Assembly (NCBI RefSeq): GCF_016862455.1
Contig: NZ_BOMZ01000113.1
Span: 1 to 64,000 of the forward strand
Reading direction: 5' to 3'
Length of the DNA stretch: 64,000 nt
Origin: Actinoplanes utahensis
GTDB lineage: Bacteria; Actinomycetota; Actinomycetes; Mycobacteriales; Micromonosporaceae
Shown here: piece by piece, positions 1-7,945 of the stretch
How positions within the stretch are numbered: position 1 is the first letter of the stretch
Layout of the letters: each line of letters opens with the position of its first letter
The notes under the pieces: generated by a model
Database searches by the model: none
What the model saw: only the letters and a program-made list of their open reading frames with translations
What the model was told of the DNA's origin: nothing
Position numbers and translations under genes: made by a program

Positions 1-90
1 CCGGCCGGGAAGAGCGGAGACCGCGTGCGGCCGGCCGGGAAGAGCGGAGACCGCGTGCGGCCGGCCGGGAAGAGCGGAGACCGCGTGCGG
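1..90. repeat. three perfect 30-bp tandem repeats
   Basis: A 30-base unit beginning CCGGCCGGGAAGAGCGG occurs three times head to tail without a mismatch. The array touches the left edge of the window, so more copies may lie outside. There are no spacers between copies, so it is a minisatellite-type array rather than CRISPR. It is followed by a purine-rich stretch (about 95-190) and then the promoter of the first gene. Confidence 0.95.
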
Positions 91-94
91 CCGG

Positions 95-190
95 GCAGAC
101 GGAGCCCAGGCGGCGGGACAGGAAGAGACGGGACAGCGGGAGAAGGGAGAGGGAGCGGCAGCGAGGGAGGGAGAGCAGACCGGACGGCGA
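95..190. other. purine-rich (G/A) tract
   Basis: The top strand is strongly biased to G and A, with many GGGA and GAGGG runs. Such tracts can form triplex or G-quadruplex structures, but no function is evident. It lies between the tandem repeats and the first gene and holds no convincing reading frame. Confidence 0.5.
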
Positions 191-232
191 GATGAAGGGC
201 GATCCGGGGCTGTGCGGGATGCGCCGAGGGCA

Positions 233-238
233 TATAAC
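233..238 (+). promoter_or_regulatory. -10 box (TATAAC) of a probable leaderless promoter
   Basis: TATAAC is a near-consensus -10 hexamer in otherwise very GC-rich DNA. Only six bases separate it from the ATG at 245, so transcription should begin at or next to the start codon. No ribosome binding site is visible. The arrangement fits the leaderless mRNAs common in actinomycetes and decides the start of the downstream gene. Confidence 0.55.
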
Positions 239-244
239 CGACGC

Positions 245-850
245 ATGCGCACTGACGAGCTCGCCGACCTGATCGCCCAGGTCCCCGGAACCCAGGTGGA
301 CGCGGTCCCCGGCATCGTCACGGTGCACGTGCCGGCGATCGGTGACACCGCCCGGCTCCTCTTCCGGGACGTGCTCGACGCGTACCCCGTGATGGTCCCG
401 ACCGGCGCCCCCGCGGTGCAGGTCGACCTCAAACGCGGCCGTGCCTCCCTTCCGCTGATCATCACGGTGGACGACGTGGTGTTCACGCCCGCCTACGCCG
501 ACGACCTCGTCGCCCCGGAGGACGAGCTCCTGGTTCCCGCGATGCCCGGGATGCTGGGCTATTCGGAGATGCACCGGGACGTCCGCGCTCTCGGCAAGGC
601 GATCGACGACCCGGAGCTGGACCTGGACCCGGAGATTCTCGCGGCCACGCTTCTGGCGCACCGCTGCTTCATCGCCGGCGCGGTCCGCGTCGGCCTGTGG
701 CCGGTTCGGGTGGCCGCCTGGTGGGAGTACACCTCGGCGAGCTCCGCGAAACGGATCCGGATGGCGAGGTTCCGCCCCGACGAGCAGTGGGACACGCTGA
801 TGGCCGACGTCGCCGAGGCCCGCCGCCAGACCGCCCTCGCCGAGCTCTGA
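245..850 (+). CDS. hypothetical protein (about 201 aa)
   Basis: I do not recognise a family. The product is a soluble, acidic protein without signal peptide or membrane segment. Its C-terminal half is helix-rich (residues about 115-200) with a tryptophan cluster (VAAWWEYTS). The ATG at 245 is preferred over the in-frame GTG at 212 because a TATAAC -10 box sits directly upstream of it, implying a leaderless transcript. It stands alone: the next convincing gene ends at 1396 on the other strand. Confidence 0.7.
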   Translation: MRTDELADLIAQVPGTQVDAVPGIVTVHVPAIGDTARLLFRDVLDAYPVMVPTGAPAVQVDLKRGRASLPLIITVDDVVFTPAYADDLVAPEDELLVPAMPGMLGYSEMHRDVRALGKAIDDPELDLDPEILAATLLAHRCFIAGAVRVGLWPVRVAAWWEYTSASSAKRIRMARFRPDEQWDTLMADVAEARRQTALAEL

Positions 851-895
851 AGCAGACAGCACGGGCCCGAGGCGGCAGGTACCACCGGACCGACG

Positions 896-976
896 GGCAG
901 ACAGCGGGACCGAGCGGCAGACACGGCGACTGACGGCAGACAGCGGAACCGCCCGGCAGACAGTACGGCGACTGAC
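896..976. repeat. imperfect tandem duplication (39 and 42 bp)
   Basis: Two adjacent copies of a unit starting GGCAGACAGCGG and ending GGCGACTGAC lie at 896-934 and 935-976 and differ by a few bases. The motif GGCAGACA also occurs inside each copy. The stretch 851-990 holds no gene that I can support. Confidence 0.7.
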
Positions 977-990
977 GGAACAGGAGCGGG

Positions 991-1274
991 TCAGACGGCG
1001 GCCGGTGACTCGACGGGAACGGCCGGCCGCGGCACCCGGATCGCGCAGAGCAGCGCCCCCGCCGGCGCCACCGCGTACAGCAGAAGCACCGTCACATACG
1101 ACGAATCCCCGTCCCGGCGCCCATGACGAGGATGCCGACCAGGCAGAGTCCACCGAGCGCGGCGCCGGGGCTTTTCACGATCAAGACCTTGCCGTTGTAC
1201 GCCCACACCCGCCCCGACCGCAGCGTGAGCCGTCCCGGCAGCCCGCGGATCCTGGCCCGTCCCGCACCCCGCAA
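991..1274 (-). pseudogene. frame-broken small membrane protein (relic or frameshift)
   Basis: Two minus-strand frames look like the halves of one small protein. The frame starting at 1274 (TTG) encodes a basic region, a GRVWAYNGKVLIVKSP segment and then a hydrophobic helix ending near GILVMGAGTG. It stops at 1092. The frame used from about 1112 down to 991 continues with a second hydrophobic helix (YVTVLLLYAVAPAGALL) and a Pro-rich tail. One base change in the G run near 1112-1115 would join them into a two-helix protein of about 95 residues. It may be a pseudogene, a sequencing error, or chance. The family is not recognised. Confidence 0.35.
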
Positions 1275-1310
1275 CGATCATTCCCGGTCAGCGCCAGATG
1301 GCCGGCCCGC

Positions 1311-1379
1311 CAAACCCCGGCTGGTTCTGAGGGCTGTCTCGACGCCCGCGAGACAGCCCTGAGAACCAGCCGGGGTTTG
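1311..1379. terminator. 31-bp inverted repeat, bidirectional terminator
   Basis: Arms 1311-1341 and 1349-1379 are complementary over 31 bases with one internal mismatch, around a 7-base loop. The repeat lies 17 bases past the stop of the monooxygenase gene ending at 1396. On either strand it would form a very strong hairpin. Its GTCTC/GAGAC core recurs in hairpins at 21255-21303 and 22729-22757. Confidence 0.8.
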
Positions 1380-1395
1380 ACCGTGCAGGTGGGCG

Positions 1396-2745
1396 CTAGG
1401 CGGAGGTGACCGTCTGGCGGCCGGCCGTGTTGCGGTTCGCGGGGCGCGGCAGGCCGTAGTGGTCGCGCAGCGTGCGGCCGGTGTACTCGGTGCGGAACCG
1501 GCCACGCTCCTGGAGGATCGGCACGACCTGGTCGACGAAGGCCGCGAGGCCCGACGGCAGGACCGGCGCCATGATGTTGAAGCCGTCGGCGGCGCCGTGG
1601 GAGTACCAGTGCTCGATCTCGTCCGCGACCTGGACCGCCGTGCCGGTGAAGGTGAGGTGGCCACGGCCCCCGCCGAGTCGCCCGATCAGTTCGCGGACCG
1701 TCAGGTTCTCCCGGCGGGCCAGGTTGACGACGAGCGTACGCCGGCTCTTGGCACCCTCGATCTGCTCCTCCTCGGGCAGGTCGGCGGGCAGGCGCCCGTC
1801 GAGGGACAGCCGGGAGGCCTCGATGCCGAGCAGGACGGCGAGCTGCTGGAGGGCGTACTCGGGGCGGATCAGCCTCTCCAGTTCGGCCTCGAGCTCGCGC
1901 GCCTCGGCGACGGTCGACCCGATGATCGGCACGATGCCCGGCAGGATCTTGATGTGGTCCGGGTCGCGGCCGTGCTCGGCGGTCCGGCGCTTGAGGTCGT
2001 CGTAGAACTCCTGCGCGTCGGACAGCGTCTGGTGCGCGGTGAAGACGGCTTCGGCGTACCGGGCGGCGAAGTTGCGGCCGTTCTCCGACGAGCCCGCCTG
2101 GACCAGCACCGGGTGTCCCTGCGCGGAGCGCGGGACGTTGAGCGCCCCGGCGACCGAGTAGTAGTCGCCCTTGTGCGCCGGCGGGTAGATCCTGGACTCG
2201 TCGCCCCAGACCCCGCTCTCCTTGTCGGCGACGATCGTCTCGTCGTCCCAGGAGTCCCACAGCTTCAGCGAGACGTCGACGAACTCGGCGGCCCGTTCGT
2301 ACCGCTCCTTGTGCGCGGGCAGGGCGTCCAGGTTGAAGTTGCGGGCGGCGTCCAGGCCCGCGGTGGTGACGATGTTCCAGCCGGCCCGCCCACCGGACAC
2401 GATGTCCAGCGAGGCGAAGCGGCGGGCCAGGTTGTACGGCTCGTTGTAGGTGGTCGACGCGGTCGCGATCAGGCCGATGTGGCGGGTCGCCCCGGCCAGG
2501 GCGGTGAGCAGCACGGTCGGTTCGAGGACGCCGGAGGGGCGGCGGCCGACCTGGTCCCAGAGGACCGGGCCGTCGGCCAGGAACAGCGAGTCGAGGCGGC
2601 CGCGTTCGGCGATCCGGGCGAGGTTCTTGAAGTGCTCGACGTCGAGGTCGGCGTACGGGTCGCTCTCCGGGAGCCGCCAGGCCGCCTCGTGGTGGCCGAC
2701 GCTCATCAGGAAGGCGTTGAGGTGCAGCTGGCCGGGACGGGTCAT
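1396..2745 (-). CDS. NtaA/SnaA/DszA-type FMN-dependent monooxygenase
   Basis: The product (449 aa) is a member of the nitrilotriacetate monooxygenase component A branch of the bacterial luciferase-like superfamily. These enzymes use reduced FMN from a partner reductase and oxygen to attack C-N or C-S bonds. Family features visible are the LHLNAFLMSVGHHEAAWR start, FLADGPVLW, TSTT-type segment ATASTTYNEPYNLARRFASLD, and GRAGWNIVTT. It is the last gene of a five-gene minus-strand operon. Its ATG overlaps the stop of the upstream TauD-like gene (TGATG), so translation is probably coupled. In this context it most likely desulfurises a sulfonate or a related organosulfur compound. No flavin reductase gene is seen nearby. 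The substrate is not known. Confidence 0.88.
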   Translation of the reverse strand: MTRPGQLHLNAFLMSVGHHEAAWRLPESDPYADLDVEHFKNLARIAERGRLDSLFLADGPVLWDQVGRRPSGVLEPTVLLTALAGATRHIGLIATASTTYNEPYNLARRFASLDIVSGGRAGWNIVTTAGLDAARNFNLDALPAHKERYERAAEFVDVSLKLWDSWDDETIVADKESGVWGDESRIYPPAHKGDYYSVAGALNVPRSAQGHPVLVQAGSSENGRNFAARYAEAVFTAHQTLSDAQEFYDDLKRRTAEHGRDPDHIKILPGIVPIIGSTVAEARELEAELERLIRPEYALQQLAVLLGIEASRLSLDGRLPADLPEEEQIEGAKSRRTLVVNLARRENLTVRELIGRLGGGRGHLTFTGTAVQVADEIEHWYSHGAADGFNIMAPVLPSGLAAFVDQVVPILQERGRFRTEYTGRTLRDHYGLPRPANRNTAGRQTVTSA

Positions 2746-3641
2746 CACTGCACCTGCGGGGTGTAGTGGGTGGCCTCGTCGCCTTCGAGGATGTAGCTCT
2801 TGGTGCCGTCGAGGCTGACCGGCACGTCCCCGGCGACGGTGACCCGGTGCAGCTTGCGGGCCAGGTCGCCGTAGTCGTCGGCGGCGTAGTGCTGGGTGGA
2901 GCGGTTGTCCCAGACGACGATGTCGCCGACCTGCCACTTGTGGCGCAGCGTGTTCTCCGGGCGGGTCACGTAGTGCTGCAGCAGTCGCAGGATGTCCCGG
3001 CTCTCGGTCTTGGACAGGCCGAGGATGCCGGTGACGAAGTTGCCGATGAACAGGTTCGGTACGCCGGAGTCCGGGTTGACCCGGACGACGGGGTGGGCGG
3101 TGCGGTACCGGGTCGAGACGAAGACCTTGTGGTACTCCTCGACCTCGGTGGAGCGGAACTGCGGGTGCTCGGCGTAGTCGTATTCGTTGGAGTGCTCGGC
3201 CCAGGCCCGGTCGGCGAGCAGGCGCAGGTGCTCGGGCAGGTCGGCGTACGCGGCGGCGGTGTTGGAGAACAGGGTGTCGCCGCCGTACGGCGGGATGACC
3301 AGGCTGCGCAGGGTGGTGGCCTTCGGCGGCGCGACCACGAACGTGACGTCGGTGTGCCAGGCGTTGGCCCGGGCGCCCTCGCCGCCGGCGACTTCGAGGA
3401 CGTTGGCCTGGCCGTCGACGGACGGGACGGTCGGGTGGGCCAGGGTCAGGTCGCCGAAGATCGAGGCGAACCGCTGGTGCTGCTCGTCGTCGAGGTGCTG
3501 GCTGCGGAAGACCAGGACCTTGTGCTCGACCAGGGCGTTGTGGATCTCCTTGGCGGTGACGTCGTCGATCTCGTTCTTGAGGTCGACGCCGGAGATCTCC
3601 GCGCCGATCCGGCCACCGATGCGCGTGATGTCGATGCTCAT
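2745..3641 (-). CDS. TauD/AtsK-family Fe(II)/2-oxoglutarate dioxygenase
   Basis: This 298-residue protein matches the taurine dioxygenase / alkylsulfatase family, which uses Fe(II), 2-oxoglutarate and oxygen to hydroxylate a sulfonate or sulfate ester and release sulfite or sulfate. The iron-binding HxD is in NAWHTDVTFV. The distal histidine is in KLHRVTVAGD, with an arginine immediately before it (ARKLHRV) available for 2-oxoglutarate. The ATG at 3641 is preceded by AGAAAGGAAG, a good ribosome binding site. It sits between the permease gene (17 bases upstream) and the NtaA-type monooxygenase (overlapping TGATG). Two different oxygenases in one operon suggest the cell can use more than one organosulfur substrate. 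Confidence 0.9.
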   Translation of the reverse strand: MSIDITRIGGRIGAEISGVDLKNEIDDVTAKEIHNALVEHKVLVFRSQHLDDEQHQRFASIFGDLTLAHPTVPSVDGQANVLEVAGGEGARANAWHTDVTFVVAPPKATTLRSLVIPPYGGDTLFSNTAAAYADLPEHLRLLADRAWAEHSNEYDYAEHPQFRSTEVEEYHKVFVSTRYRTAHPVVRVNPDSGVPNLFIGNFVTGILGLSKTESRDILRLLQHYVTRPENTLRHKWQVGDIVVWDNRSTQHYAADDYGDLARKLHRVTVAGDVPVSLDGTKSYILEGDEATHYTPQVQ

Positions 3642-3658
3642 GTTCTTCCTTTCTCGGA

Positions 3659-4498
3659 TCAGTTGGTGCGCCAGGTGGAGAAGCGGCGCTCGGTGACGAT
3701 CAGAAGCTGGTTCACGATCAGGCCGATCACCGAGATGGTGAGGATTCCGGCGTACATGTCGGGAACCGCGAAGTTGTACTGGGCGTAGTTGATGAGGTAG
3801 CCGAGGCCGGCCTTGGCGCCGACCATCTCGGCGGCGATCAGGATCAGGATCGAGGCGGCGCCGGCCAGCCGGATGCCGGTGAAGATCGTCGGGACGGCGG
3901 CCGGGAGCACGACCTTCTGGAAGAGCCTGATCGGGCCGAGTCCCAGCGAGCGGGCCGATTTGATCAGGAGCGGGTCGACGGTACGGACACCGCTCACCGT
4001 GTTGAGCAGGATGGGCCAGGTGCAGCCGTAGAAGATGATCGAGATCTTGGAGGTCTCGCCGAGGCCCAGGATCAGCACGAAGACCGGCAGGATCGCCAGC
4101 GCCGCGGTGTTGCGGAACAGTTCGAGCAGCGGGTTGAGCAGGTTCGCCACCGGCGGGTACCAGCCGATCAGCAGGCCGAGCGGCACCGCGACGGCGACCG
4201 CGAGCCCGAACCCGGCCGCCGAGCGGATCAGGCTGGCCTCGGTGTGGCTCCACAGCTCGCCGGAGACCAGCAGGTCCCACCAGGCGGTCAGCACCTCGGA
4301 CAGCGGCGGCAGGAACACCGCGTCGACCAGCCCGAGCCGGGGGAAGACCTCCCAGACGGCGGCGAACACGGTGATCGCGACGACGCTGGTGAGGATTCTG
4401 CCGAGGATCCGGCCGGCGCTCCGGCCTTTGGCGGGGGCGGGCGGCTCGGCCTGGGCCACCGGGGTCAGCAGCAGGGCTTCGGTGACGCTAAGCGACAT
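3659..4498 (-). CDS. SsuC/TauC-type ABC transporter permease
   Basis: This inner-membrane permease (279 aa) of the nitrate/sulfonate/bicarbonate transporter class has about six membrane helices. An N-terminal helix follows a Pro/Ala-rich stretch. The cytoplasmic loop that docks on the ATPase (EAA-like region, about residues 195-215, RSLGLGPIRLFQKVVLPAAVP) is present. Its start overlaps the end of the ATPase gene by 11 bases. It works with the neighbouring ATPase and lipoprotein to import an organosulfur compound. Confidence 0.92.
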   Translation of the reverse strand: MSLSVTEALLLTPVAQAEPPAPAKGRSAGRILGRILTSVVAITVFAAVWEVFPRLGLVDAVFLPPLSEVLTAWWDLLVSGELWSHTEASLIRSAAGFGLAVAVAVPLGLLIGWYPPVANLLNPLLELFRNTAALAILPVFVLILGLGETSKISIIFYGCTWPILLNTVSGVRTVDPLLIKSARSLGLGPIRLFQKVVLPAAVPTIFTGIRLAGAASILILIAAEMVGAKAGLGYLINYAQYNFAVPDMYAGILTISVIGLIVNQLLIVTERRFSTWRTN

Positions 4499-5300
4499 GG
4501 CTGCGCTCCAACTCCTCGGTGCGGGCCCGGTCGACCTCGTCGCGCAACAGGGTCCAGATCTGGTGCCGGTAGTGGGTGAACTGCGGGTCGCTGCGCAGGT
4601 CCTCGGTGGCCGACCGGGCGTCGATCGGCACCTCGACGACCTCCTTGATCCGGCCCGGCCGGGAGGTCATCACGGCGACCCGCTGACCCAGGTAGACGGC
4701 CTCCTCGATGCCGTGCGTGATGAAGACGATGGTCTTGCCGGTCTTCTCCCAGATCCGTAGCAGCTCGTCCTGCAGGCCGTCGCGGGTCTGCGCGTCGAGG
4801 GCGGCGAACGGCTCGTCCATGAGCAGCACGTCCGGGTCGAAGGCGAGGCTGCGGGCGATCGCCACCCGCTGCTTCATGCCGCCGGACAGCTCGTGCGGGT
4901 ACCGGTCGTGGAAGCCGGCCAGTCCGACCAGGTCGAGGTATTCGCGAGCCTGGCCGGCGCGTTGCTTGCGGCCGACGCCCTTGGCCTCCAGGCCGAACTC
5001 GATGTTGCCCTGGGCGGTGCGCCAGGGCAGCAGCGCGTACTGCTGGAAGACGATGCCGCGGTCCAGGCCGGGGCCGGTGACCGGCTCGCCGTCGACCAGG
5101 ATCCGGCCGCTGGACGCGGTGGCCAGGCCGCCGAGCAGGTCGAGCAGGGTGGACTTGCCGCAGCCGCTGGGGCCGACGATCACCAGGAACTCACCGGCGT
5201 GGACGTCCAGATCGATGTTCTGGAGGGCGGTGACGGTACGGCCGCGGGAGGTGAACGTCTTGCCGACGTTCTCGAAGCGGATCTTCGGCTCGGCGGTCAT
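4488..5300 (-). CDS. SsuB/TauB-type ABC transporter ATPase
   Basis: This is the ATP-binding subunit (270 aa) that powers the importer. Walker A is at residues 43-51 (GPSGCGKST). The signature LSGGMKQR and Walker B LLMDEPFAALD are intact, as is the switch histidine in FITHGIEEA. The ATG at 5300 overlaps the stop of the upstream lipoprotein gene (TGATG), so this start is preferred over a longer version. The gene overlaps the permease gene downstream. Confidence 0.93.
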   Translation of the reverse strand: MTAEPKIRFENVGKTFTSRGRTVTALQNIDLDVHAGEFLVIVGPSGCGKSTLLDLLGGLATASSGRILVDGEPVTGPGLDRGIVFQQYALLPWRTAQGNIEFGLEAKGVGRKQRAGQAREYLDLVGLAGFHDRYPHELSGGMKQRVAIARSLAFDPDVLLMDEPFAALDAQTRDGLQDELLRIWEKTGKTIVFITHGIEEAVYLGQRVAVMTSRPGRIKEVVEVPIDARSATEDLRSDPQFTHYRHQIWTLLRDEVDRARTEELERSHVA

Positions 5301-6322
5301 CAGGCGGCCCCACTCGCGACGCCGTTGTACTCGTTGGTGTAGATGTCGGGGGCCGCGAGGTCGCCCTTCTTGAGCTCGCCGGTGCCGCTGAGCCACTCGA
5401 TCCAGGTGCTGAAGTCGGTGTCCACGATGGTTCCGCCCTTACTGGTCACGCCGTAGCTCTTCCAGTGCTTGAGCTGGCTGTTGTCCTCGTTGCGGGCGCG
5501 CTTGGCGATGATCTCCTCGAACTTGGCGATCACCACCTCGCGCGGCTGGATCTTGGACCACTCGATGGCCTTGGCCACGCCGGTGGTGAACTTGCGTACC
5601 GTGTCGGGGTTCTTCTCGATGAAGTCGTCGCGCAGCACGTAGCTGCCGCCGGTGAACGCGCCGAGCAGCTCGAAGTCGGTGTAGAGCGGGCGCACACCGC
5701 CGCGTTCCAGGGCCAGGTCGCGCAACGTGCCGCTGAGCGAGGCGACGTCGATCTGGCCGGACCGCAGCGACTGCTCGGTGTTGACCGGCGGGACCACGAT
5801 CAGCTCGACCTGCTTGATCTCCGCCGGGGTGAGGCCGGCCCGGGTCAGGTAGGTCTTGGTGACCGCCTCGGCGTGCGCGCCGAGCGTGTTGACGCCGATC
5901 TTCTTGCCGATCAGGTCCTTGGCGGTCTTGATCGGGCTGCCCTTGAGCACGAAGAAGCCGTTGTAGCTGTCCTTGTCGGCGCCGTAGTAGCCGACCACCG
6001 CGGTGATCGGGGCCTTGGAGCTCTTGAGCTTGACGATCGCGCCGTTGAAGGCGCCGCCGAAGTCGATGTCGCCGGTGGTGGCGGCCTGGATGTCCTGCGG
6101 GCCGCTGATCGTGTTGCCGATCCACTTGAGCTTGACGTCCTCGAAGAAGCCGAGTTCCTCGGCCAGCTCCGGGGGTGTGACCGTGCCGACCCAGCCCTGG
6201 TAGCGCAGCTCCTTGACCTGTTCGCCGGGTGCGGCCGCGCCGTCGGCGCCGCAGGCCGCCAGCGTGGTGACGGTGAGGACACCGGCCAGGGCGGCGGCGA
6301 GGGCGGATCGACGGGTTGTCAT
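5300..6322 (-). CDS. SsuA-like sulfonate-binding lipoprotein
   Basis: This 340-residue protein is an extracytoplasmic substrate-binding protein of the NMT1/SsuA type. It has a lipoprotein signal: a basic start (MTTRRS), a hydrophobic core and the lipobox LAAC with Cys24 as the lipidated residue. The mature part shows family features such as KELRYQGWVGTVTPPELAEELGFF and KIGVNTLGAHAEAV. The start is fixed by GAAGGAG seven bases upstream. It is the first gene of the five-gene operon and should set which organosulfur compound is imported. Confidence 0.92.
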   Translation of the reverse strand: MTTRRSALAAALAGVLTVTTLAACGADGAAAPGEQVKELRYQGWVGTVTPPELAEELGFFEDVKLKWIGNTISGPQDIQAATTGDIDFGGAFNGAIVKLKSSKAPITAVVGYYGADKDSYNGFFVLKGSPIKTAKDLIGKKIGVNTLGAHAEAVTKTYLTRAGLTPAEIKQVELIVVPPVNTEQSLRSGQIDVASLSGTLRDLALERGGVRPLYTDFELLGAFTGGSYVLRDDFIEKNPDTVRKFTTGVAKAIEWSKIQPREVVIAKFEEIIAKRARNEDNSQLKHWKSYGVTSKGGTIVDTDFSTWIEWLSGTGELKKGDLAAPDIYTNEYNGVASGAA

Positions 6323-6540
6323 CGGAGCTCCTTCAAGAGTGGCCGGCTGGCCGTGGGGAGGGTGCGTGTCATCGGCCGGGCGGCCCGGCTGGCCGTCGGC
6401 GTTCACAGGAGATTCCAGCGCGCCGGTCGAGCACCGGTGCGTTCGGGGTAACCGTGGTTGCGTTGAGAACGTAAGTCGCCGAGGCCGCTCACGTCAGCCG
6501 TTTTGTGACCCAGCACACATACATTTCCCATAGAGTGAGT
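6323..6540 (-). promoter_or_regulatory. leader of the sulfur operon with a possible upstream peptide
   Basis: This 218-base region precedes the lipoprotein gene and must hold the operon promoter. A small open frame on the minus strand, ATG at about 6524, would encode the 11-residue peptide MYVCWVTKRLT. Its TGA overlaps a GTG that opens a second short frame. A cysteine codon in a leader peptide would fit the cysteine-responsive attenuation known in some actinobacteria, but only one Cys codon is present. I saw no recognisable SAM riboswitch. Confidence 0.3.
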
Positions 6541-6616
6541 GGGAGATATAGGCCTTGGAGCAGCGGCGACGAAGGGGCCGTCACTCATCCGGTCCTTACC
6601 GCCATACGCAACGAAA

Positions 6617-6642
6617 AGGGCGGGAGCCGCAGCTCCCGCCCT
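6617..6642 (-). terminator. Rho-independent terminator of the spo0M gene
   Basis: A perfect 11-bp stem (AGGGCGGGAGC and its complement) surrounds a 4-base loop. On the minus strand it is followed by TTTTCG. It lies about 20 bases past the stop at 6662. Confidence 0.85.
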
Positions 6643-6661
6643 GGTGAACGCCGATCCGGCC

Positions 6662-7702
6662 TTACTCGCCGAAGTCCTCGAACGCGTCGCCGACCTCGTC
6701 GATCGCCTCACCCGCCAGGTAACCCGCGGCCAGACCGCCGGCGACCCCCATCGCCGCGCCGCCCATGCCGCCGTGGTGCCCGCGCCGGTAGTGGCCGTGA
6801 TGCCCGTGACCCGGCTGGGAGTGACCCTGCCGGTAGTGGCCGTGGTGGCCGTAACCCGGCTGCTGGTGCCCGAACGCCGGCTGGCCGTAACCCTGCGGCG
6901 CGTGACCGAAGCCCGGCATCGACTTGCGGCGGTCGACCGCCTGGCGCACCCAGCCGTCGACGACCTGGCGCCAGTCGGTGGTGTCGGCGTCGCCGTGGGA
7001 CACCGTGTACCGGCTGTAGGTGTCCTGACCGGAGGTGAACAGGCCGCCCCGCTTGTCGAACTCCAGCACCACCTCGACCTGGTGCGGGCTGGTCACGAAG
7101 GTCAGCTCGACCTCGTTGATGCCGGCCGCCGCGTACTGCTGGGGCGGGAAGTACTCGATCTCCTGGTAGAACGGGAGGGTCTGGTGGACCCCGTAGATCT
7201 GCCCGTACTCCAGGTCGGCGGACTTGAACCGGAACCCGTTCGCCGCGAACGCGTCGAGGATGCGCTGCTGGATCGGCAGCGGGTGCACGTGCACCATGTC
7301 CAGGTCGCCCTTGTCGATGGCCCGGGCGATCGCCAGCTCGGTGCGCACGCCCATGACCATGCCGCGCAGGGTCTGCCCGTACACCGTGGTGATCGGGGTC
7401 TCCCAGGGCATGTCGATCCGGAACGGGATGGACAGCTGCTGGCCGGGGGCCAGGCGCATCGGGCCGGTGACCGGGACCCGCAGGAAGTCGCTGACCGCCG
7501 AGTAGTCGCCGCCGCCGCCCTCCACCTCCATCCGGGTGACCAGGCCGAGGGTGACGTGCTCGATGTCCGCGTCCTGCGTGCCGCCGACGAGGTTGACGTT
7601 GCCGGTGAGCGGCGCGCCCGGGTAGGTGCTCGGGTTCGACAGCACGGTGTCGACGCTCGGGCCACCCACTCCGAAGGCACCGAGCAACTTCTTGAAGACC
7701 AC
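6662..7702 (-). CDS. Spo0M-family sporulation-control protein
   Basis: The product (346 aa) matches the Spo0M family (arrestin-like fold), which influences sporulation and cell-stage control in Bacillus and is common in actinomycetes. Family features are the start VFKKLLGAFGVGGPSVDT, VNLVGGTQDADIEHV, and IPFRIDMPWETPIT. The last 70 residues are unusual: low-complexity Gly/His/Tyr/Gln repeats (GHHGHYR appears twice) followed by a Gly/Ala stretch. The GTG at 7702 is chosen because CGGGAGAAC lies just upstream. The His-rich tail might bind metal, which is inference. Confidence 0.85.
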   Translation of the reverse strand: MVFKKLLGAFGVGGPSVDTVLSNPSTYPGAPLTGNVNLVGGTQDADIEHVTLGLVTRMEVEGGGGDYSAVSDFLRVPVTGPMRLAPGQQLSIPFRIDMPWETPITTVYGQTLRGMVMGVRTELAIARAIDKGDLDMVHVHPLPIQQRILDAFAANGFRFKSADLEYGQIYGVHQTLPFYQEIEYFPPQQYAAAGINEVELTFVTSPHQVEVVLEFDKRGGLFTSGQDTYSRYTVSHGDADTTDWRQVVDGWVRQAVDRRKSMPGFGHAPQGYGQPAFGHQQPGYGHHGHYRQGHSQPGHGHHGHYRRGHHGGMGGAAMGVAGGLAAGYLAGEAIDEVGDAFEDFGE

Positions 7703-7945
7703 GATGTTCTCCCGTGTGAAAAAGGTGCCTCGGAAAACTAGCAACGCCCGCTGAACGAACGCTGAGAATTCGCAGGTACCGTGCGTTCTCCCTACTGACA
7801 TTACGTCGATCGTGCAAGGTCACGAAGCCGGACGGCGACCTAGATCATGAAGTGCCGGGCCACCCCCGTCCGGACCGCCGGAGTCCACTTCGGACGTCCG
7901 CCGGTCTTTTGCCGGAGCATGCGCCCGGCATATCCTTCCCGGGCC

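Noticed and set aside
1..90. CRISPR array
   Set aside because: The repeats are directly adjacent with no spacers and no cas genes are present.
1396..2937. A 63-residue N-terminal extension of the NtaA-type monooxygenase
   Set aside because: The extension is Arg-rich and antisense-like, and the internal ATG at 2745 overlaps the upstream stop, which is typical coupling.
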